From Amoebophrya sp. A120 (taxonomy: Eukaryota > Sar > Dinophyceae > Syndiniales > Amoebophryaceae), in the NCBI GenBank assembly GCA_905178155.1, contig CAJINV010000001.1, forward strand, positions 2,125,572-2,189,571: 64,000 nt of DNA. Direction: 5' to 3'. The notes beneath the pieces are model-generated. The model was not told the DNA's origin and searched no databases. It saw only the letters and a list, made by a program, of their open reading frames with translations. The number at the start of each line of letters is the position of its first letter. Position 1 is the first letter of the stretch. Shown here piece by piece: positions 46,401-57,600 of the stretch. The translations under genes were made by a program, and so were the position numbers.

Positions 46401-48786
46401 TGGACTGGGGAACAACGACCGACGCATCATGGGTTTTACTTTCATCTAGTACACCTGATGAAGCAGACCACGCCGCAATCTTGTTTATGTTTTGCCCGGA
46501 TCTTGAAGAGGCTCTTGCAGCAGCCAGAAAGTGTTCCTTCGCCTTCGCCAAAACATACTCCGTGTCGTCCGGAATCTGTACATTGAAGAAATCCTGGTTT
46601 CTCGCATACAAGGCCGGGTAGACAAACAAGTTCTGTCTCTTGTCAAACCAGGCCTGCGCGGCGTGCTGCTTCACCGTTGACCGCAGCGCGTCCGCCCGCT
46701 GCTCGGTCAAAAAGGGCAGGGACAGAAGTGCGGCGTCGATGTAGGTGAGAAAGCAGAGCGTCTTTTCCAAAGCATCGGCCAGGGTAAACCGGTAAGGGAC
46801 CGCTAGGAAATAATTTTCTATTTCTTCTTGGTCGTGTCGGTGGTCTACTGCTCGTGGTGGCTCACTTGAGGTTGACGCCACTGCTGCAGCTGATGTCCTG
46901 CTTCGTCCGGCAATTGAATCTTCACGCTCGTGGTGCTCGAAAGCGAGAATCCGGACTGTCTTTGACTTTTTCTTCTTTTTCGACGAACTCTTTTTCTGTC
47001 TTTTCACCGAGTGTTGCGATGTTGTTGATGCGTTTACCTTTTCGATATTGCCTTTCTTGGAAGTACTTGCAGCAGGAGCTTCTTCTTGTCGTTCAACATC
47101 AACCTTGACTCTCTTCTCCGAGACGATCTTGGTCGTTATCGTCTTCAGCACCTTCCCTGCACTCCGGGTGAAAAATACCTGCGGAATCACGTGCGCGTGG
47201 CGGTCGTCCCGCTGCTGGCCGCCCAGGAAGGCGTGCTCAACGTTGTTGTGGATACTGACCCGCGGGGCGGAAAACGGGTAGTTGCGGTTGAACCGGACTT
47301 CCACGTTAAAAGTCAAACCGGCATAGTAGTGCATCATCTTATGAAAGTGCGAATAAACTCCCCCTCTTCCACCTCATTTGTCATGCTTAGCAGACTGCGC
47401 GACTAAAGCCCTGGGGGGTGCGGGGTCCGAGGGGTGCACTGAGCACTGCCCGGAACACCCGAACATGCCCCGCGACTGGCACAGGACCAGCAACACAACT
47501 ATTATCGTCGATCTCAGTTTGTCGATCACAACGTAGCTGCGAAGCCGTCCATTCATTTGTCATACAAAGTCCCAACTCCAATTGCTACCTTGTGGCGCAC
47601 CTGTTTGCGTTGCAAACTCTGGAAGCCCAAAGCCAAACAGTAGGACTACACTTCTCAGCGCAATAAACTTGTCATGCACAGCGTCCACATCATGTGTTGG
47701 CGTTTGTATTGCTGTTCGTGCCTTACAAATGACAATGAGCGGTGTGGGTAGCTGTGGACTCTGATACATCTTCTCCCGCCACCACTCTGTGATGATCGGC
47801 CGGTTCTTGCCCGCAATCCTCGTGTATCCTGTGCAAAAGTATCGTACTCCTACTCGTACTAAAACTAATCGCAATCACGCATCACAAGTGAGTCTCCTTG
47901 TGAAGCTGAATCCGGCACATGACATCAAGCTCTATTTGTCATGCTGAGCTAATTTTGTATTGCGGAATTACTATTTCTAGTAGCACGTCGGTACTTCTGC
48001 AATTCATATCGTGGTCGTGCTCGGGTTTCCGTTTTTCCGATTCCGCTCCACGACCGTGAGAAACTCGTTCGTGTTCCGGTTCGTGTACCCCGGCTCGGGG
48101 ATCTGTAACGAGAACCGGATCGCCCACGGTCCGGTTTGTGGCGTCCCGGATTCCGTCACGTCGATCATGGCCGGGTTGCCGTTCATGCTGACCGCTCGGT
48201 ACCGAACCAGCTCGTAGGACCGGGGAATGAAAAGCTTCCGCAGAAGGGAGTGGCTCGCCGGGGAATTATCTTCATCATTTTCGGGCTTCTTGTCCTGCTC
48301 AGTGCTATTTGTTGTACTTGAAGTAGTTCTGGGACGAGGACGAGTCGAGAAGATTTCCAACAGCTCTCGGCCCATCGCCTCCACCGCGATTCGCGCGTCA
48401 CCGTGGTCATCGTCGTAGTAGATCTCAGCGGAGGACTTCGTCGTTCGTTCGGCCTCGAACAGCCGCCGCATCTCGTCGGCCGGGCATTCCGCGGTCTCCT
48501 TGCAAACTGCCCGGATCTCGGCAAAGTTATACTGCCAGTCTTCGCTTGCTGAAGAGGATGGGGTCGGCGGGGACGATGCCGCAGAAGCAGACAAGGTGGA
48601 TTCTTGTGATGAACCCGAACTGGCTGCGAGGACCGTCGTCGTCGACTGAAAATGAGCCAGCCAATAAAGCAGGTGAAGGGTTCTTACCAGCAAGAGCCCC
48701 GGCAAAGATGAAGTCGTGTATGCGAAGCTGCCACCACGACGGGGTGATCCGGCACACATCTTCCGCGACTGTTGTGGTCCGCCCAT
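43470..48786 (-). CDS. OGFOD2-like Fe(II)/2-oxoglutarate oxygenase with long N-terminal extension (926 aa)
   Basis: Eleven exons interrupted by ten introners and no ordinary intron. Spliced length is 926 codons plus TGA at 43470-43472. The C-terminal 350 residues match the OGFOD2-type prolyl-4-hydroxylase fold: CPNVYSFPLFTDEFCDLLVSE, NSMNNYGVILNDVGLEPLM, HSFIVQYSP, then LDMHTDDSDVTINIALG with the iron-binding HxD, FSGSEVRFCG, and the distal His and 2OG-binding Arg in GRHRHGAMEITEGERMNLIL. Upstream (residues about 235-300) a segment WWREKMMHYYAGLTFNVEVRF followed by NYPFSAPRVSIHNNVEH resembles an E2/UBC-like fold without an obvious catalytic Cys (low confidence). The first 100 residues include a hydrophobic stretch (LPGLLLVRTLHLLYWLAHF) that may be a signal anchor. 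The start at 48786 is the first in-frame ATG; the frame is open to 48843. Substrate unknown. Confidence 0.88.
43504..43755. mobile_element. Introner, family A (252 bp), in the OGFOD2-like gene
   Basis: TGTCTGGGTCTGGAAACTTG and inverse; perfect flanks CTCTT. Last intron of the gene; excision gives WCPQKRAEYDNFQEE and the stop. Confidence 0.93.
43864..44086. mobile_element. Introner, family D (223 bp), in the OGFOD2-like gene
   Basis: CCAAGAAAAAAAACTGTGT and inverse; perfect flanks CACCT. The left end has decayed to TGTCC. Precise excision can be GT-AG. Confidence 0.9.
44190..44473. mobile_element. Introner, family B (284 bp), in the OGFOD2-like gene
   Basis: TATCCTGAGTAAAAATGTCC and inverse; perfect flanks TCCGC. 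Splits the 2OG-binding stretch; excision gives TEGERMNLILW. Confidence 0.95.
44516..44673. mobile_element. Introner, family C (158 bp), in the OGFOD2-like gene
   Basis: TATCCTGTGCAAAAGTATCG and inverse; perfect flanks GTGCC. Excision rebuilds the distal-His region GRHRHGAM. Confidence 0.95.
44846..45097. mobile_element. Introner, family A (252 bp), in the OGFOD2-like gene
   Basis: GTGTCTGGGTCTGGAATG and inverse; perfect flanks TGTCC. Lies immediately before the HxD iron-binding motif; excision gives LDMHTDD. Confidence 0.95.
45283..45541. mobile_element. Introner, family A (259 bp), in the OGFOD2-like gene
   Basis: ATGTCTGGGTCTGGAAAG and inverse; flanks TGGGT/TGGGC (one mismatch). Joins KVQRP to NSMNNYGV. 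Confidence 0.92.
45608..45845. mobile_element. Introner, family B (238 bp), in the OGFOD2-like gene
   Basis: TATCCTATGCACAAACGTCC and diverged inverse; perfect flanks GCAGA. Joins FTDEFC to DLLVSE. Confidence 0.92.
45895..46103. mobile_element. Introner, family D (209 bp), in the OGFOD2-like gene
   Basis: ACGAAAAAACTGTTTCACTG and inverse; perfect flanks AACCA. Joins NATDG to CPNVYSF. Confidence 0.93.
47340..47766. mobile_element. Introner, single type, long and diverged (427 bp), in the OGFOD2-like gene
   Basis: Inverted ends are weak (TATGAAAGTGC against TATCAGAGTCC), but the flanks CATCT are perfect and excision gives WWREKMMHYYAG in frame. Confidence 0.75.
47825..48008. mobile_element. 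Introner, family C (184 bp), in the OGFOD2-like gene
   Basis: TATCCTGTGCAAAAGTATCG and diverged inverse; perfect flanks TCGTG. Joins NPSTTT to RIAGKNRP. Confidence 0.92.
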
Positions 48787-49573
48787 CCTCTCTCTTTGAT
48801 GTCCTACGTAGAAAGACGAACCTGCGGTGGTTAGACAGTTCAATCAAGGGTATTAATCAATAAAGCAAATGCTGATATTGTAGCAGCGTCGTCCAGTCCT
48901 CTTCGTCTTCCTGGTTGTTGTACAGTCACTCATGTTTCGCAGCACGACGTGCTGGAGGCACGGAGGCACTATAAAAGACGATGGTCGGACTCGAATGTCT
49001 TTGTCGTGCTGATATTGGCAGCATGAAAGCAAGGGGTACAAAGGGGCTTTTTTCAGGGAAAAAGCGGGGGGCTGCCAAAGGTCGTGGATGTGGAACATCA
49101 CCAGACACGACTGACACAATAATTCATAATTATAAGAAGCTGAAGCTGTAGTACTTTCTGCTTGTTTCAAATTCAATGTCTGCTCTTCTACAATCACTAC
49201 TCACAATCCGGTGTGCTACTGTTTTTCTCACGTTCGGCTCTTGAGTCTGCTACGAACAAAGACAAAGACTAAACCTTTTGAAGAAACGTCAGAATCATGT
49301 CGAGTGGTCTAAGTACTTGTCCTTACTTGTTGCAGTTGAAACACAGGGCGGGCTGTGCTCTGGTCATTTTAATTGCGAACGCACTTTTATCTCTTCTGTT
49401 GTGATTTTGCTTTGTTCTCATTGGTTGGCTCGTCTTCCTTCGCAAGAACTACAGCAGGTTCAATTTACAATTACATTGAAATACGTGGGCTCTTCATCAC
49501 GTGAGTAGGGTGTCCTCGCCGGTTCCCTGGAATGATGTCGGAGTACTACATGCTCCACGCGCCACGGGTCCCG
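48787..49573. other. Intergenic or 5' region of the OGFOD2-like gene, about 790 bp
   Basis: The frame of the OGFOD2-like gene stays open to 48843 without ATG, with CAG and TAG acceptor-like sites just upstream of the chosen start. A 5' exon may lie here. Otherwise empty. Confidence 0.4.
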
Positions 49574-50011
49574 TCACGCGGTCGCGACCCGCCTCCTCGT
49601 CTCTGGGTACAGATCGCACGTGCCCGACTCGCCATGCCACCAGGCGAGCGCATACAGGAGACAGGGCACGGCGCCCAGGAAGCAGATGTCGCGCAGGATC
49701 GGGCACCCACCGAAGAAGCAGTAGTAGGTGCTCAGCGCCCCGGAGAACGCGCCGAGCAGCAGCGAAAAGCAGGCCCAGGGCCGGACCACGGCCAGCGCGC
49801 TCCGCACGTACTTGAAGTTACCTCGCCAGGGCAGCAGGAAAAAGATTAAATGATAGGTCAGGGAGGCGCTGACGCCCCAACAAGCGCGGGACATCATGGC
49901 GCAAACGCTCTCGTACTGGGGGATTTGGTCGAGTAACAGCACCAAGATCGCCACCTCCGCCGCTCGTGCCCAGAAACAGTAGGTCTGCGAAAGCTTTTTC
50001 GAAAAGATCAT
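49574..50011 (-). CDS. Small polytopic membrane protein (145 aa)
   Basis: Single exon, ATG at 50011 and stop at 49574. Four hydrophobic stretches are visible: AAEVAILVLLLDQI, CWGVSASLTYHLIFFLL, WACFSLLLGAFSGALSTYY and DICFLGAVPCLLYALAWW. Short charged loops separate them, and the C-terminal tail is basic. This layout fits a four-helix integral membrane protein. No family recognised. The long hydrophobic frame is good evidence of coding, but the start could lie further upstream through an unseen intron. Confidence 0.5.
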   Translation of the reverse strand: MIFSKKLSQTYCFWARAAEVAILVLLLDQIPQYESVCAMMSRACWGVSASLTYHLIFFLLPWRGNFKYVRSALAVVRPWACFSLLLGAFSGALSTYYCFFGGCPILRDICFLGAVPCLLYALAWWHGESGTCDLYPETRRRVATA

Positions 50012-51116
50012 CGGTGAACAATCGGTGAAAAAACCAGCACCGCCGGCAGCTGCTGCAAAGCTTGATGTTCACAAAGACCCCTTTTCAACTGCTCCGAGCC
50101 GCCCGCGATATCGGACGACGGGGGTTCTTACGGTTAGATGACCACGACCCCGGCCCTGCGGTGGTTTCATCGCGGTACTCGTAGCGACTCTCATTATTTA
50201 ATGACTTCTACATCTCATGACTTCTAGATCCTGTTCATGGGCACTGCAAGACCGCATGTGGTTGCGGCGGTAATATAGCTCCGCTGCAAATTCGACTGGG
50301 AAGATTGATTCAAGCTTCAAATAACGGGTCCGAACTGTCACCACGACACGCTCTTCTCTGCTTCCGAATAAATTGACATTGATTTTACATTTGTTGAGCG
50401 CAAGCCCAGCTGCAAGTGCAAAGAAGTGCGGCGTTGCTTTCAAATAAATGCAAGCCAAGTGGCTGCCGACTCCTCGTGAGTTGTAGCCTTGTTCCTTGAT
50501 GTGGTACAAAAGAACAACACACGGACGCAGAGCGGTGTACAACACCTCGCCCCTTTTCTGGAACAAACACGCGGCGCCGGCAGCAACCGCTTCTTTTTAA
50601 GAAGTGTTTCGGCGTTGCTTTTCATCGCCGGGCGATTTCATTCTCGACTAAACTGTGTGCAGAGCCCTTGCTTTCTCGGACTCAATTCCTTTGCGCTGCT
50701 CCTCGTTGCTCAATGAATTGCGGCGACATGACCTGCCAACTTGTAATATATAGCGATCATTCCAATTTTTGTTTGCATGGACAAGGACATTTACTTTACA
50801 GCAAATTATAGGTGCAACTAGTATAAGTACACTTGCTCGCGTAGTCGTCCTTTGAAAAGTTCTTCGGGACGTTATGATCATCGTACAATCTTTGCTACAT
50901 GTCGTGCATCAGACAGCACGTGTGCTTCTCAACAAAATGAGCACAGTCAAGAATTCTATTCATCCAAAAAATGAAACAGGCGCTCATCTACATCATATAT
51001 ACATTTTTTCGAAAGAGTTGTAGTTTCCAGAAAGAAAGTGGTCGTGTCTCTAGTAAAACAACTCCGCAGCTCCAACTGTATTGTCATCTGCGCTTTTACA
51101 ACTAGCACCCATAATA
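50012..51116. other. Mostly non-coding, about 1.1 kb
   Basis: Contains only the weak 122-codon frame already listed; no introner or RNA gene seen. Confidence 0.4.
50198..50566 (-). CDS. Possible small hypothetical protein (122 aa), weak
   Basis: An open frame with Val/Leu-rich segments and a CIYLKATPHFFALAAGLALN stretch. It has no recognisable motif and its codon use is not distinctive. Listed only because the surrounding 1.1 kb between two membrane-protein genes has no better candidate. It may be part of an untranslated region or spurious. Confidence 0.15.
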   Translation of the reverse strand: MFQKRGEVLYTALRPCVVLLYHIKEQGYNSRGVGSHLACIYLKATPHFFALAAGLALNKCKINVNLFGSREERVVVTVRTRYLKLESIFPVEFAAELYYRRNHMRSCSAHEQDLEVMRCRSH

Positions 51117-51488
51117 CTAATTGGGGTTCGCCGCGCTCAGCGAATTCCGCAGCATCCACTTCAGCTGAGCGCGATTTTCCTTACCGGCGACCTTTTCCCG
51201 GATCGTTGCGGTGACTTGTCCAAGCACTTTGAAGAGGTAATTTGGCACGAACTGGAGCTTTTCCTGAAATTTTCTTTCCACGTCGGAAAGCAGCTTCGGG
51301 TCCTCCAGCTTTTTCTTGTTATGCATCGCAAAGTGAAGCACTGTGGCTAATGTCAAAACGCAGCACAAGAAAGCAAAGCTGCAACAAAGCAGACGCAATC
51401 CATCGGAAAGAGGCGGCGGCTTTTCTATTTCCAAACCCCCGCGTCCCCACTGAATCCGCGCCAAAATATCTGAGCGCGCGGGGGTCAT
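51117..51488 (-). CDS. Small single-pass membrane protein (123 aa)
   Basis: Single exon, ATG at 51488, stop at 51117. One clear transmembrane helix lies at residues about 32-55 (LLCCSFAFLCCVLTLATVLH), with a basic KKK after it. A charged, helical C-terminal domain of about 65 residues follows (KLLSDVERKFQEKLQFVPNY onwards). The topology suggests a membrane-anchored cytosolic or luminal domain. It starts about 150 bp downstream of the two-module gene's stop and is read in the same direction. No family recognised. Confidence 0.55.
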   Translation of the reverse strand: MTPARSDILARIQWGRGGLEIEKPPPLSDGLRLLCCSFAFLCCVLTLATVLHFAMHNKKKLEDPKLLSDVERKFQEKLQFVPNYLFKVLGQVTATIREKVAGKENRAQLKWMLRNSLSAANPN

Positions 51489-51639
51489 TCTGCTCGCGAG
51501 AAAATGAGCAAGAGCGCAAAAGCTGCAGCGTTATTGGCGCGACTGACGCGCTTCATTCTGCCGATTCGATGAGGGGCCCGAGGAATGGCGTCGCCTGTTT
51601 GAAATAAAAATATTTGGCAACGTCTAATTACCACGGTGC

Positions 51640-54600
51640 TTAATTTTGCAGTGAATACTTGACGTCCTCGATCAATTTCTTCCCACTTTGGGCGATCGCC
51701 GTCGGTGTCGGCATACACCACATTTTTGTTCCTTTGGTCGGATCCTCAAAGCTCTTCAGCACTTTCATGCGCGCGTCAGAATCTTTGCCGCGAACATGAT
51801 CCGGGAACAACAGCTCCAGGAGCACCAACCGCACGGCACGACTATCCGCGTCCATTTTCGACGTCGGCAGGTGGAGACTCAGTTGCCGATGATCACGCAG
51901 CTTCAGGTGCACGCTGTGCATGGGATTGTACGAAACCAGAATCGCGTACGCCACATCGTTCATCAGGTCCCCCAGCCGGACGTCCAAAAACACGCCAAAC
52001 TCCGAGGCGGCCACTTTCCAGAAGGACCGCAAGGGCGCCACGACGAGCCCGCCGATCGCGACCCCCCCGAGGCTGATCCCGGAAAACAGTGCCAGGAGGG
52101 GGGTGATCACGCGCTTCTCGAAATCGTCGATGATCTTGTCGCTCACTTCGTTGGGGCAGACCTCCCCGCTCTTGTCCGCGTCCAGAAAACTGATAAAGAG
52201 CGCCAGGTGCGAGGACATAAGTGCGGACACGAGGCGCGGGACGTTGCGCACAAGAAACTCTTCCGCCACCTTCAACAGCTCCCCCGCGCCCTTGTAAATT
52301 TTCTTTTTCACCGACTTATACAGCGGCGACAACACGTCGTTTACGAGACCTGCGAAATTCAGCTCCAATACGGGCATGCGGACGAATCCATATGCAGTGC
52401 AAGAGCATTTACATATTTGAATTTGTACGGATTGCAACACAGCATCAATACAAGCTAAATCGGCCTTTTTTATACCAATCAATTTCGTCTTTCATCAACT
52501 TGGGAAAGTAATCATTATCATTTGTGATGCCATAAATTTGACTCTTTGTCTTTCCAGGACCAGGAGTACGAAATAATACTAACTATAACTTACTTTTGCA
52601 CATTACATAATCCAGAGTTTGCGATTATTTGCGCCTTGGCTTTCAGCCGGGGACAGCCGAGCGCTACAGAGATCTGTTCCGACAACTTTGCGCACTTGTC
52701 GAAGTTATCCCCTACTGTCCAAGCCTCATTGTCAAACACCCACTCGCACTGCTTCATTTTACCCCCCTCGCCCTTTTGCATGCTATCCCGAGAAAAAAGA
52801 GCTACAGCTACGCATTTTTTATTGCAATTTCAGCAGCACAAACAGGGAAAGTAAGTTTGCAATGCAGCGACCCCCCCCCCTAAGGGTGGAAAACACGTAT
52901 GAAACGAGGGTCGCAAGCATTTCTGGCATGACAAAGGTAAAGGCTGTCTGTCTTGTCTAATTCCGCAACAAGATCTTCACAAAAATGTGTAAAACTGTAA
53001 ACACTTTTACTCAATTTTCCTCGCATACATGCCCTCTGTGATCGAGTGCGCCGCTTCCGCCGTGGCCAGGAGCTGCCTCACGCGCCCCACGCGATCGACG
53101 TTGTGGAAGTGCCAGGGCCGAAATTGACAAAGTCGAAAAATTTGCGATGCACAAAATCGATGTCAGTTGGTGGAGCCTCAGTTTCCAAGTGGCGCATGAC
53201 ATAAACAGACTGTGCAACACGAGGTGGCATTGTGTTTCGGGTGATTTGATCAACCCAAAGACGCCGCCACCCCGGGCCCAACGGACCTGGCACTCCAAAC
53301 TTTCCTCCTCACACACACGCCTCCAAGTGGCGCATGACAAATTTCGGGAGCCTCATTTGCCTGCTCCCAAATACAGGCCTTCAGTAACCTACATTTTTTG
53401 CATCGCATATTTTTCGACTTTGTCGATTTCGATCCTGACACATCCATAGACGTCGTCAACACTGTAACAGGATTGCTTCAGCTTATCGTATCCAATGCAA
53501 ATATGTCTGGGTCTGGAAGGTTGCAACTTGTTATGCTGAGTCTGGATCATGCAAAAACTTCTGTTGCATGATTACCAAAAGATGTCCGCTTTTGACCAGT
53601 TTGACAGGGAGTTTTTCATGCAGGATAGGCACGACAGACACCTTACAGCATCTCTCATGCTAGGTGCTGCATGCCAGGCCTCATGGGTCATGGAAAACCT
53701 GCATCACAAATCTTGCATTCTTCCAGACCCAGACATATTTGCACTTCATATATCGTAGGCCGTGACAAATTCCGGCACAGCCGAATGTGCTGTCGCATCA
53801 AACAGCTCCAGCATCTATGCATTGCAAATATGTCTGGGTCTGGTATGGTATGAGGCTTTCGCCCTCCAGGCACATGGAATGCAAAGTGCAAAGGACGCTG
53901 GGTCTGCAACAAAGGTTGAAGCTGTATTGCGTGTTTCGCACATCTAAAAAATCATACTTAAGTAGCACATAAAGCGCCACACTTTCGTCATGCAAAAGCG
54001 CAGTTTGCAATGCGTTCTGCGCTTGAGAAAAAGGTTGAAAAATTTGTCCTGCTGCACTGCACCTACAGGCACAGTCAATCATGTTGACCATTCAGCATTA
54101 CTCGCGCGCAAGGCCCGTAGCAATAGTTATTGCGTGCGAATTTGAAGGAAAAAGGAAACAAAGGAAAAAGGAGAATTTTATTTTGGAGTAGTTGAAGTGT
54201 GTTCTAAATTGTGATTGTGTAATTACAACATACAAGTTCCCAGACCCAAACTAGTACATATTTGCGTTTGATAGCATCGTCGAACCAACAACATGTTCTT
54301 CACCTTCTGGTTCCTCCGCTGCTGCTGGTGTGCTCGTCCACCACCAGTCGTCGTATCACGAGAAAAAAGTGTTACAGTTACACATTTGTTTGAGCTTCTG
54401 CATCACAAATTTTCGCTGTGTGACAGGGAAAACTTGCAATGCGAAGATTATAAAGGGAAAACAGGAAGGAAACGAGGCTTCCAAGCATTTCCTGCATGAG
54501 AAAGGTTGCCTGTGTTGCCGGTCTTGCAACACAATGTGTAACTGTAACACTTTTTTCTTGCGATACGTTGAGCTCGAAGTCTACTACCTCCTGCGGACCA

Positions 54601-57600
54601 GCAAAGTAGAGACCAGCGTGTCCTCCTCGTGCGCGAGAACCTTCTTTCATCCACATGCTTCCCGGGGGCGCACGCGCACGACGAGGAAACCGATCCACTA
54701 CTTCGTCGCCGACTTGCAGCACCGTGACCCCTTTCTCCCGCTGCTTGGCCTTCTTCTGTTCCCGGTGAAAGGAAGCCCTCACGAGCCCCTGCAGCTCCGT
54801 GAGCAGCTTCGGGTTTGCAATCTGCCGGCGCAGCACCGTTCTCACTCGCATCATGACCGCGTAAAGCTCGGTGCTCTCCATCTTGGCCAGCATTTCGTAC
54901 ACCCTCGGATCGAGTTTTTCAACTAATTTTCGCTCGCTGAGTGGCGTGCGCAGAATCTTCTTGGCGCTCGCAGCCAGGTCCTGTGCCCTGGCTAAAAGCG
55001 CCGCCGGGGTGATTATGCACCACATTTTCTGCGTCCCCTCCCGGAACCGGTCGGGTTATCAAAATCAAAAATCCCCCCTCCCCATATTCAAAACGACGGG
55101 TCTGATGTTGTCGGAACTGCGTACACAAATAAGGGATCGCTGCTGGACGATTCTCAGTCTGCGCAGGCGAGTTCGAGTCTAATTGCTTCGCATGTTGGTA
55201 CTAGTGAACGGCTGCCCTGTAGTACTAGCCCCAACAGCATGAAGATAAATCGCTTCCATAATGGGGCGGAAACCCCTGCTCTTGCCTTCTTGCTGATTTG
55301 TGGCCACAGATCAGCATCACAAATTTCCATTTTGAGCACTCATGGGACGAAGGGGGAACTTTTCCTCATGGCACGAGTGCGGCCTTCCCGCCGTCCTCCT
55401 TGCCACGCACCGCGTCCGGGAAAAGCAGTTCGAAATATCACGCAAAAAAAATGACTTCCAGCACTGTGACGCATTTAGTGCAGCAGGATCTACTGCGTCA
55501 CAAGGTTGTCGCAGCACATGACGAAAGAAATGCAAATCTACTTTCATGCGTGCATCCCAACATTGGCGGATGATGAATATAACACATCTTTCTAAAATCA
55601 ACAATCCGTTGCCTTGCACTGGTAAGAGGAAAAACTACACTGCTGCACCCTTGCACGACGCTCTCCTGTATGTACAACTGCTTCATGATAAGTTTTTTTA
55701 CAGTGAAGCAGTACTTTTTTTTGACGATACGAAAAGTACGAGTTGCATTATGTCCGTTGTGGCCGCTCCCAGTTTCGCCACAACGTTCCCAGTTCCACCA
55801 TGATGATGATCATGATGATGCCGGTGGTGGTGGTGGTGGTGGTGGTGATGATGGTGGCGGTGGTGGTGGTGATGATGGTGATGATGATGATGGCGATGAT
55901 GGTCATGATGATGAGGATGATGGTGATCACCATTCCTACCACTACTTCCCCCGCCCTTGGCGTCCAGGGCGAAAACGAGCGTGCGCGAGACTTCGTTCAC
56001 CACGTAACCCAGGCGGGTGTCCAAAAACACCGCAAACTGGCTCGCGGCCACGTTCCACAAGCGACGCAGGGGGGACGCCACTAGTTCGCCGACGGGAAGC
56101 GGCCCCAGTTTCACGGCCCCGAACGCCTCTACCAGCGGGTCGATCACGCGGGCCTCGAACTCTTCCAGCACTTTCTGACTGATCTCGTTCGGGCACACTT
56201 CGCCGCTCCCATCTACATCTAACATGTCGATAAACATGACCAGATGGGAAGACAACAACGCCGATATCAGGGGCGGGATGCGTTGGCTGAAAAAGTTGCC
56301 CACTTCGTCTTTGAGGTGCTCTATGGGGTGCAGCATCTTGTTCGTTTGTTTCGAAAAAAAGTCGGCAGCCGATGTCCACATGTCGGAAGTAGTGCTGTGT
56401 AGTGTCTTGCGCGGTGGTGGTCGCTTGTGCGGTCGCGTTCGTTCTTCCGGTGGCGTCGTCGGCGCGCGTCGAAAGCCAGCGGCAGTCGTCATGTTGTGCC
56501 ACTTTTCGGTCACCCATTTTTCGACGCCTTCCTCTCCCTCCCTGCGCGCCATGAAAGAGGAGGCGCTGCCCCCGGAGAACATCGCACCCATTCTTTCCAG
56601 GAGCGGCTTCATGAGGTCCCGCACAAGTCCCCCGAAGTTCAGTGCGTGCACGGGGAGACGGATGTAGCCCGGCCGGTTAATGGCGCTTTCTCCGGCGGGC
56701 ACGGGCTCGCACCCTATCTCCACCGAAACTTGATCGGACAGCTTCGCACACTTCTCCCAATTGAGGTGATTTGTCCACGCTATGTTGTCAAACACCCAAG
56801 AGCACGCGAGGTCCTGACCCATTCCCTCCATACAATCCGCGCCTTGAAGGTCGCAGTCGCCAGATGCGGATACTCGCACGCGTGCGGTCGCGATCATTTC
56901 CCGGGCTCGAGACAGACGTCCTACGTCGTCGTTTATCGTGTAGCACTCTTTCTGCAGCTTTTCGTACGTCACCGCAAACGACTCAACGTGCTCGTCAAGG
57001 TGCAGGTTGTTGTCCGCGCTCTCCTCCAAGTTCTTTTCTTCCCCTCTGCTCTCCGCAGTTTCGGTTTTCCCCTGCCGATCCGCTTTGATGCCTCCCTCCG
57101 CTTTTTGTTCGGAGGACTGACTAACTTTTTCCGTTATTTTATCCGTCGCGCCAGCTTTCCCTGATGTAGTAGATGCTTTCCCTTGCGACTTATCCGTATG
57201 ATGATGCTGTTCCTGATGATGATGCTGCGCACTTTTGGATTTTTTCGTCTTTTTGATTTTATGGCGGGCCCTTCGCTTGCTTCTTCTACCCGGTACCATT
57301 AATTCCAGGATAGATTTTCCCTCCGCAGCCCCTGGGAAGAAGACTGGGCCTTCCTCTATCAGCTGTAGCATGGACGTGACACCATTCGGGAAGAGGGGCG
57401 AGATCTTCACTACTGTTGTCGCATTCTGGGGGGCTCCTGCGCCAGCAGCAGTTGAAGATTCGAGGCCATCTTCGTGGACCCTTTCGGAGTTCTGCGCTCT
57501 TGCATCAACTCTCGTCCAGCTCGGCGACAGAAGAACTTCGTCCTCTTCATGTAGTTGTGGAGATGTTGTTGACTCCGGTTTGGAGGTTTCTTCCTGCAGA

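Noticed and set aside
51640-55025. Two separate neighbouring paralogous genes instead of one two-module gene
   Set aside because: The segment after 55025 completes module 1 (KMWC region) in frame once the family G introner at 55057-55373 is removed, and only about 30 codon-free bases would separate the element from the second gene's start.
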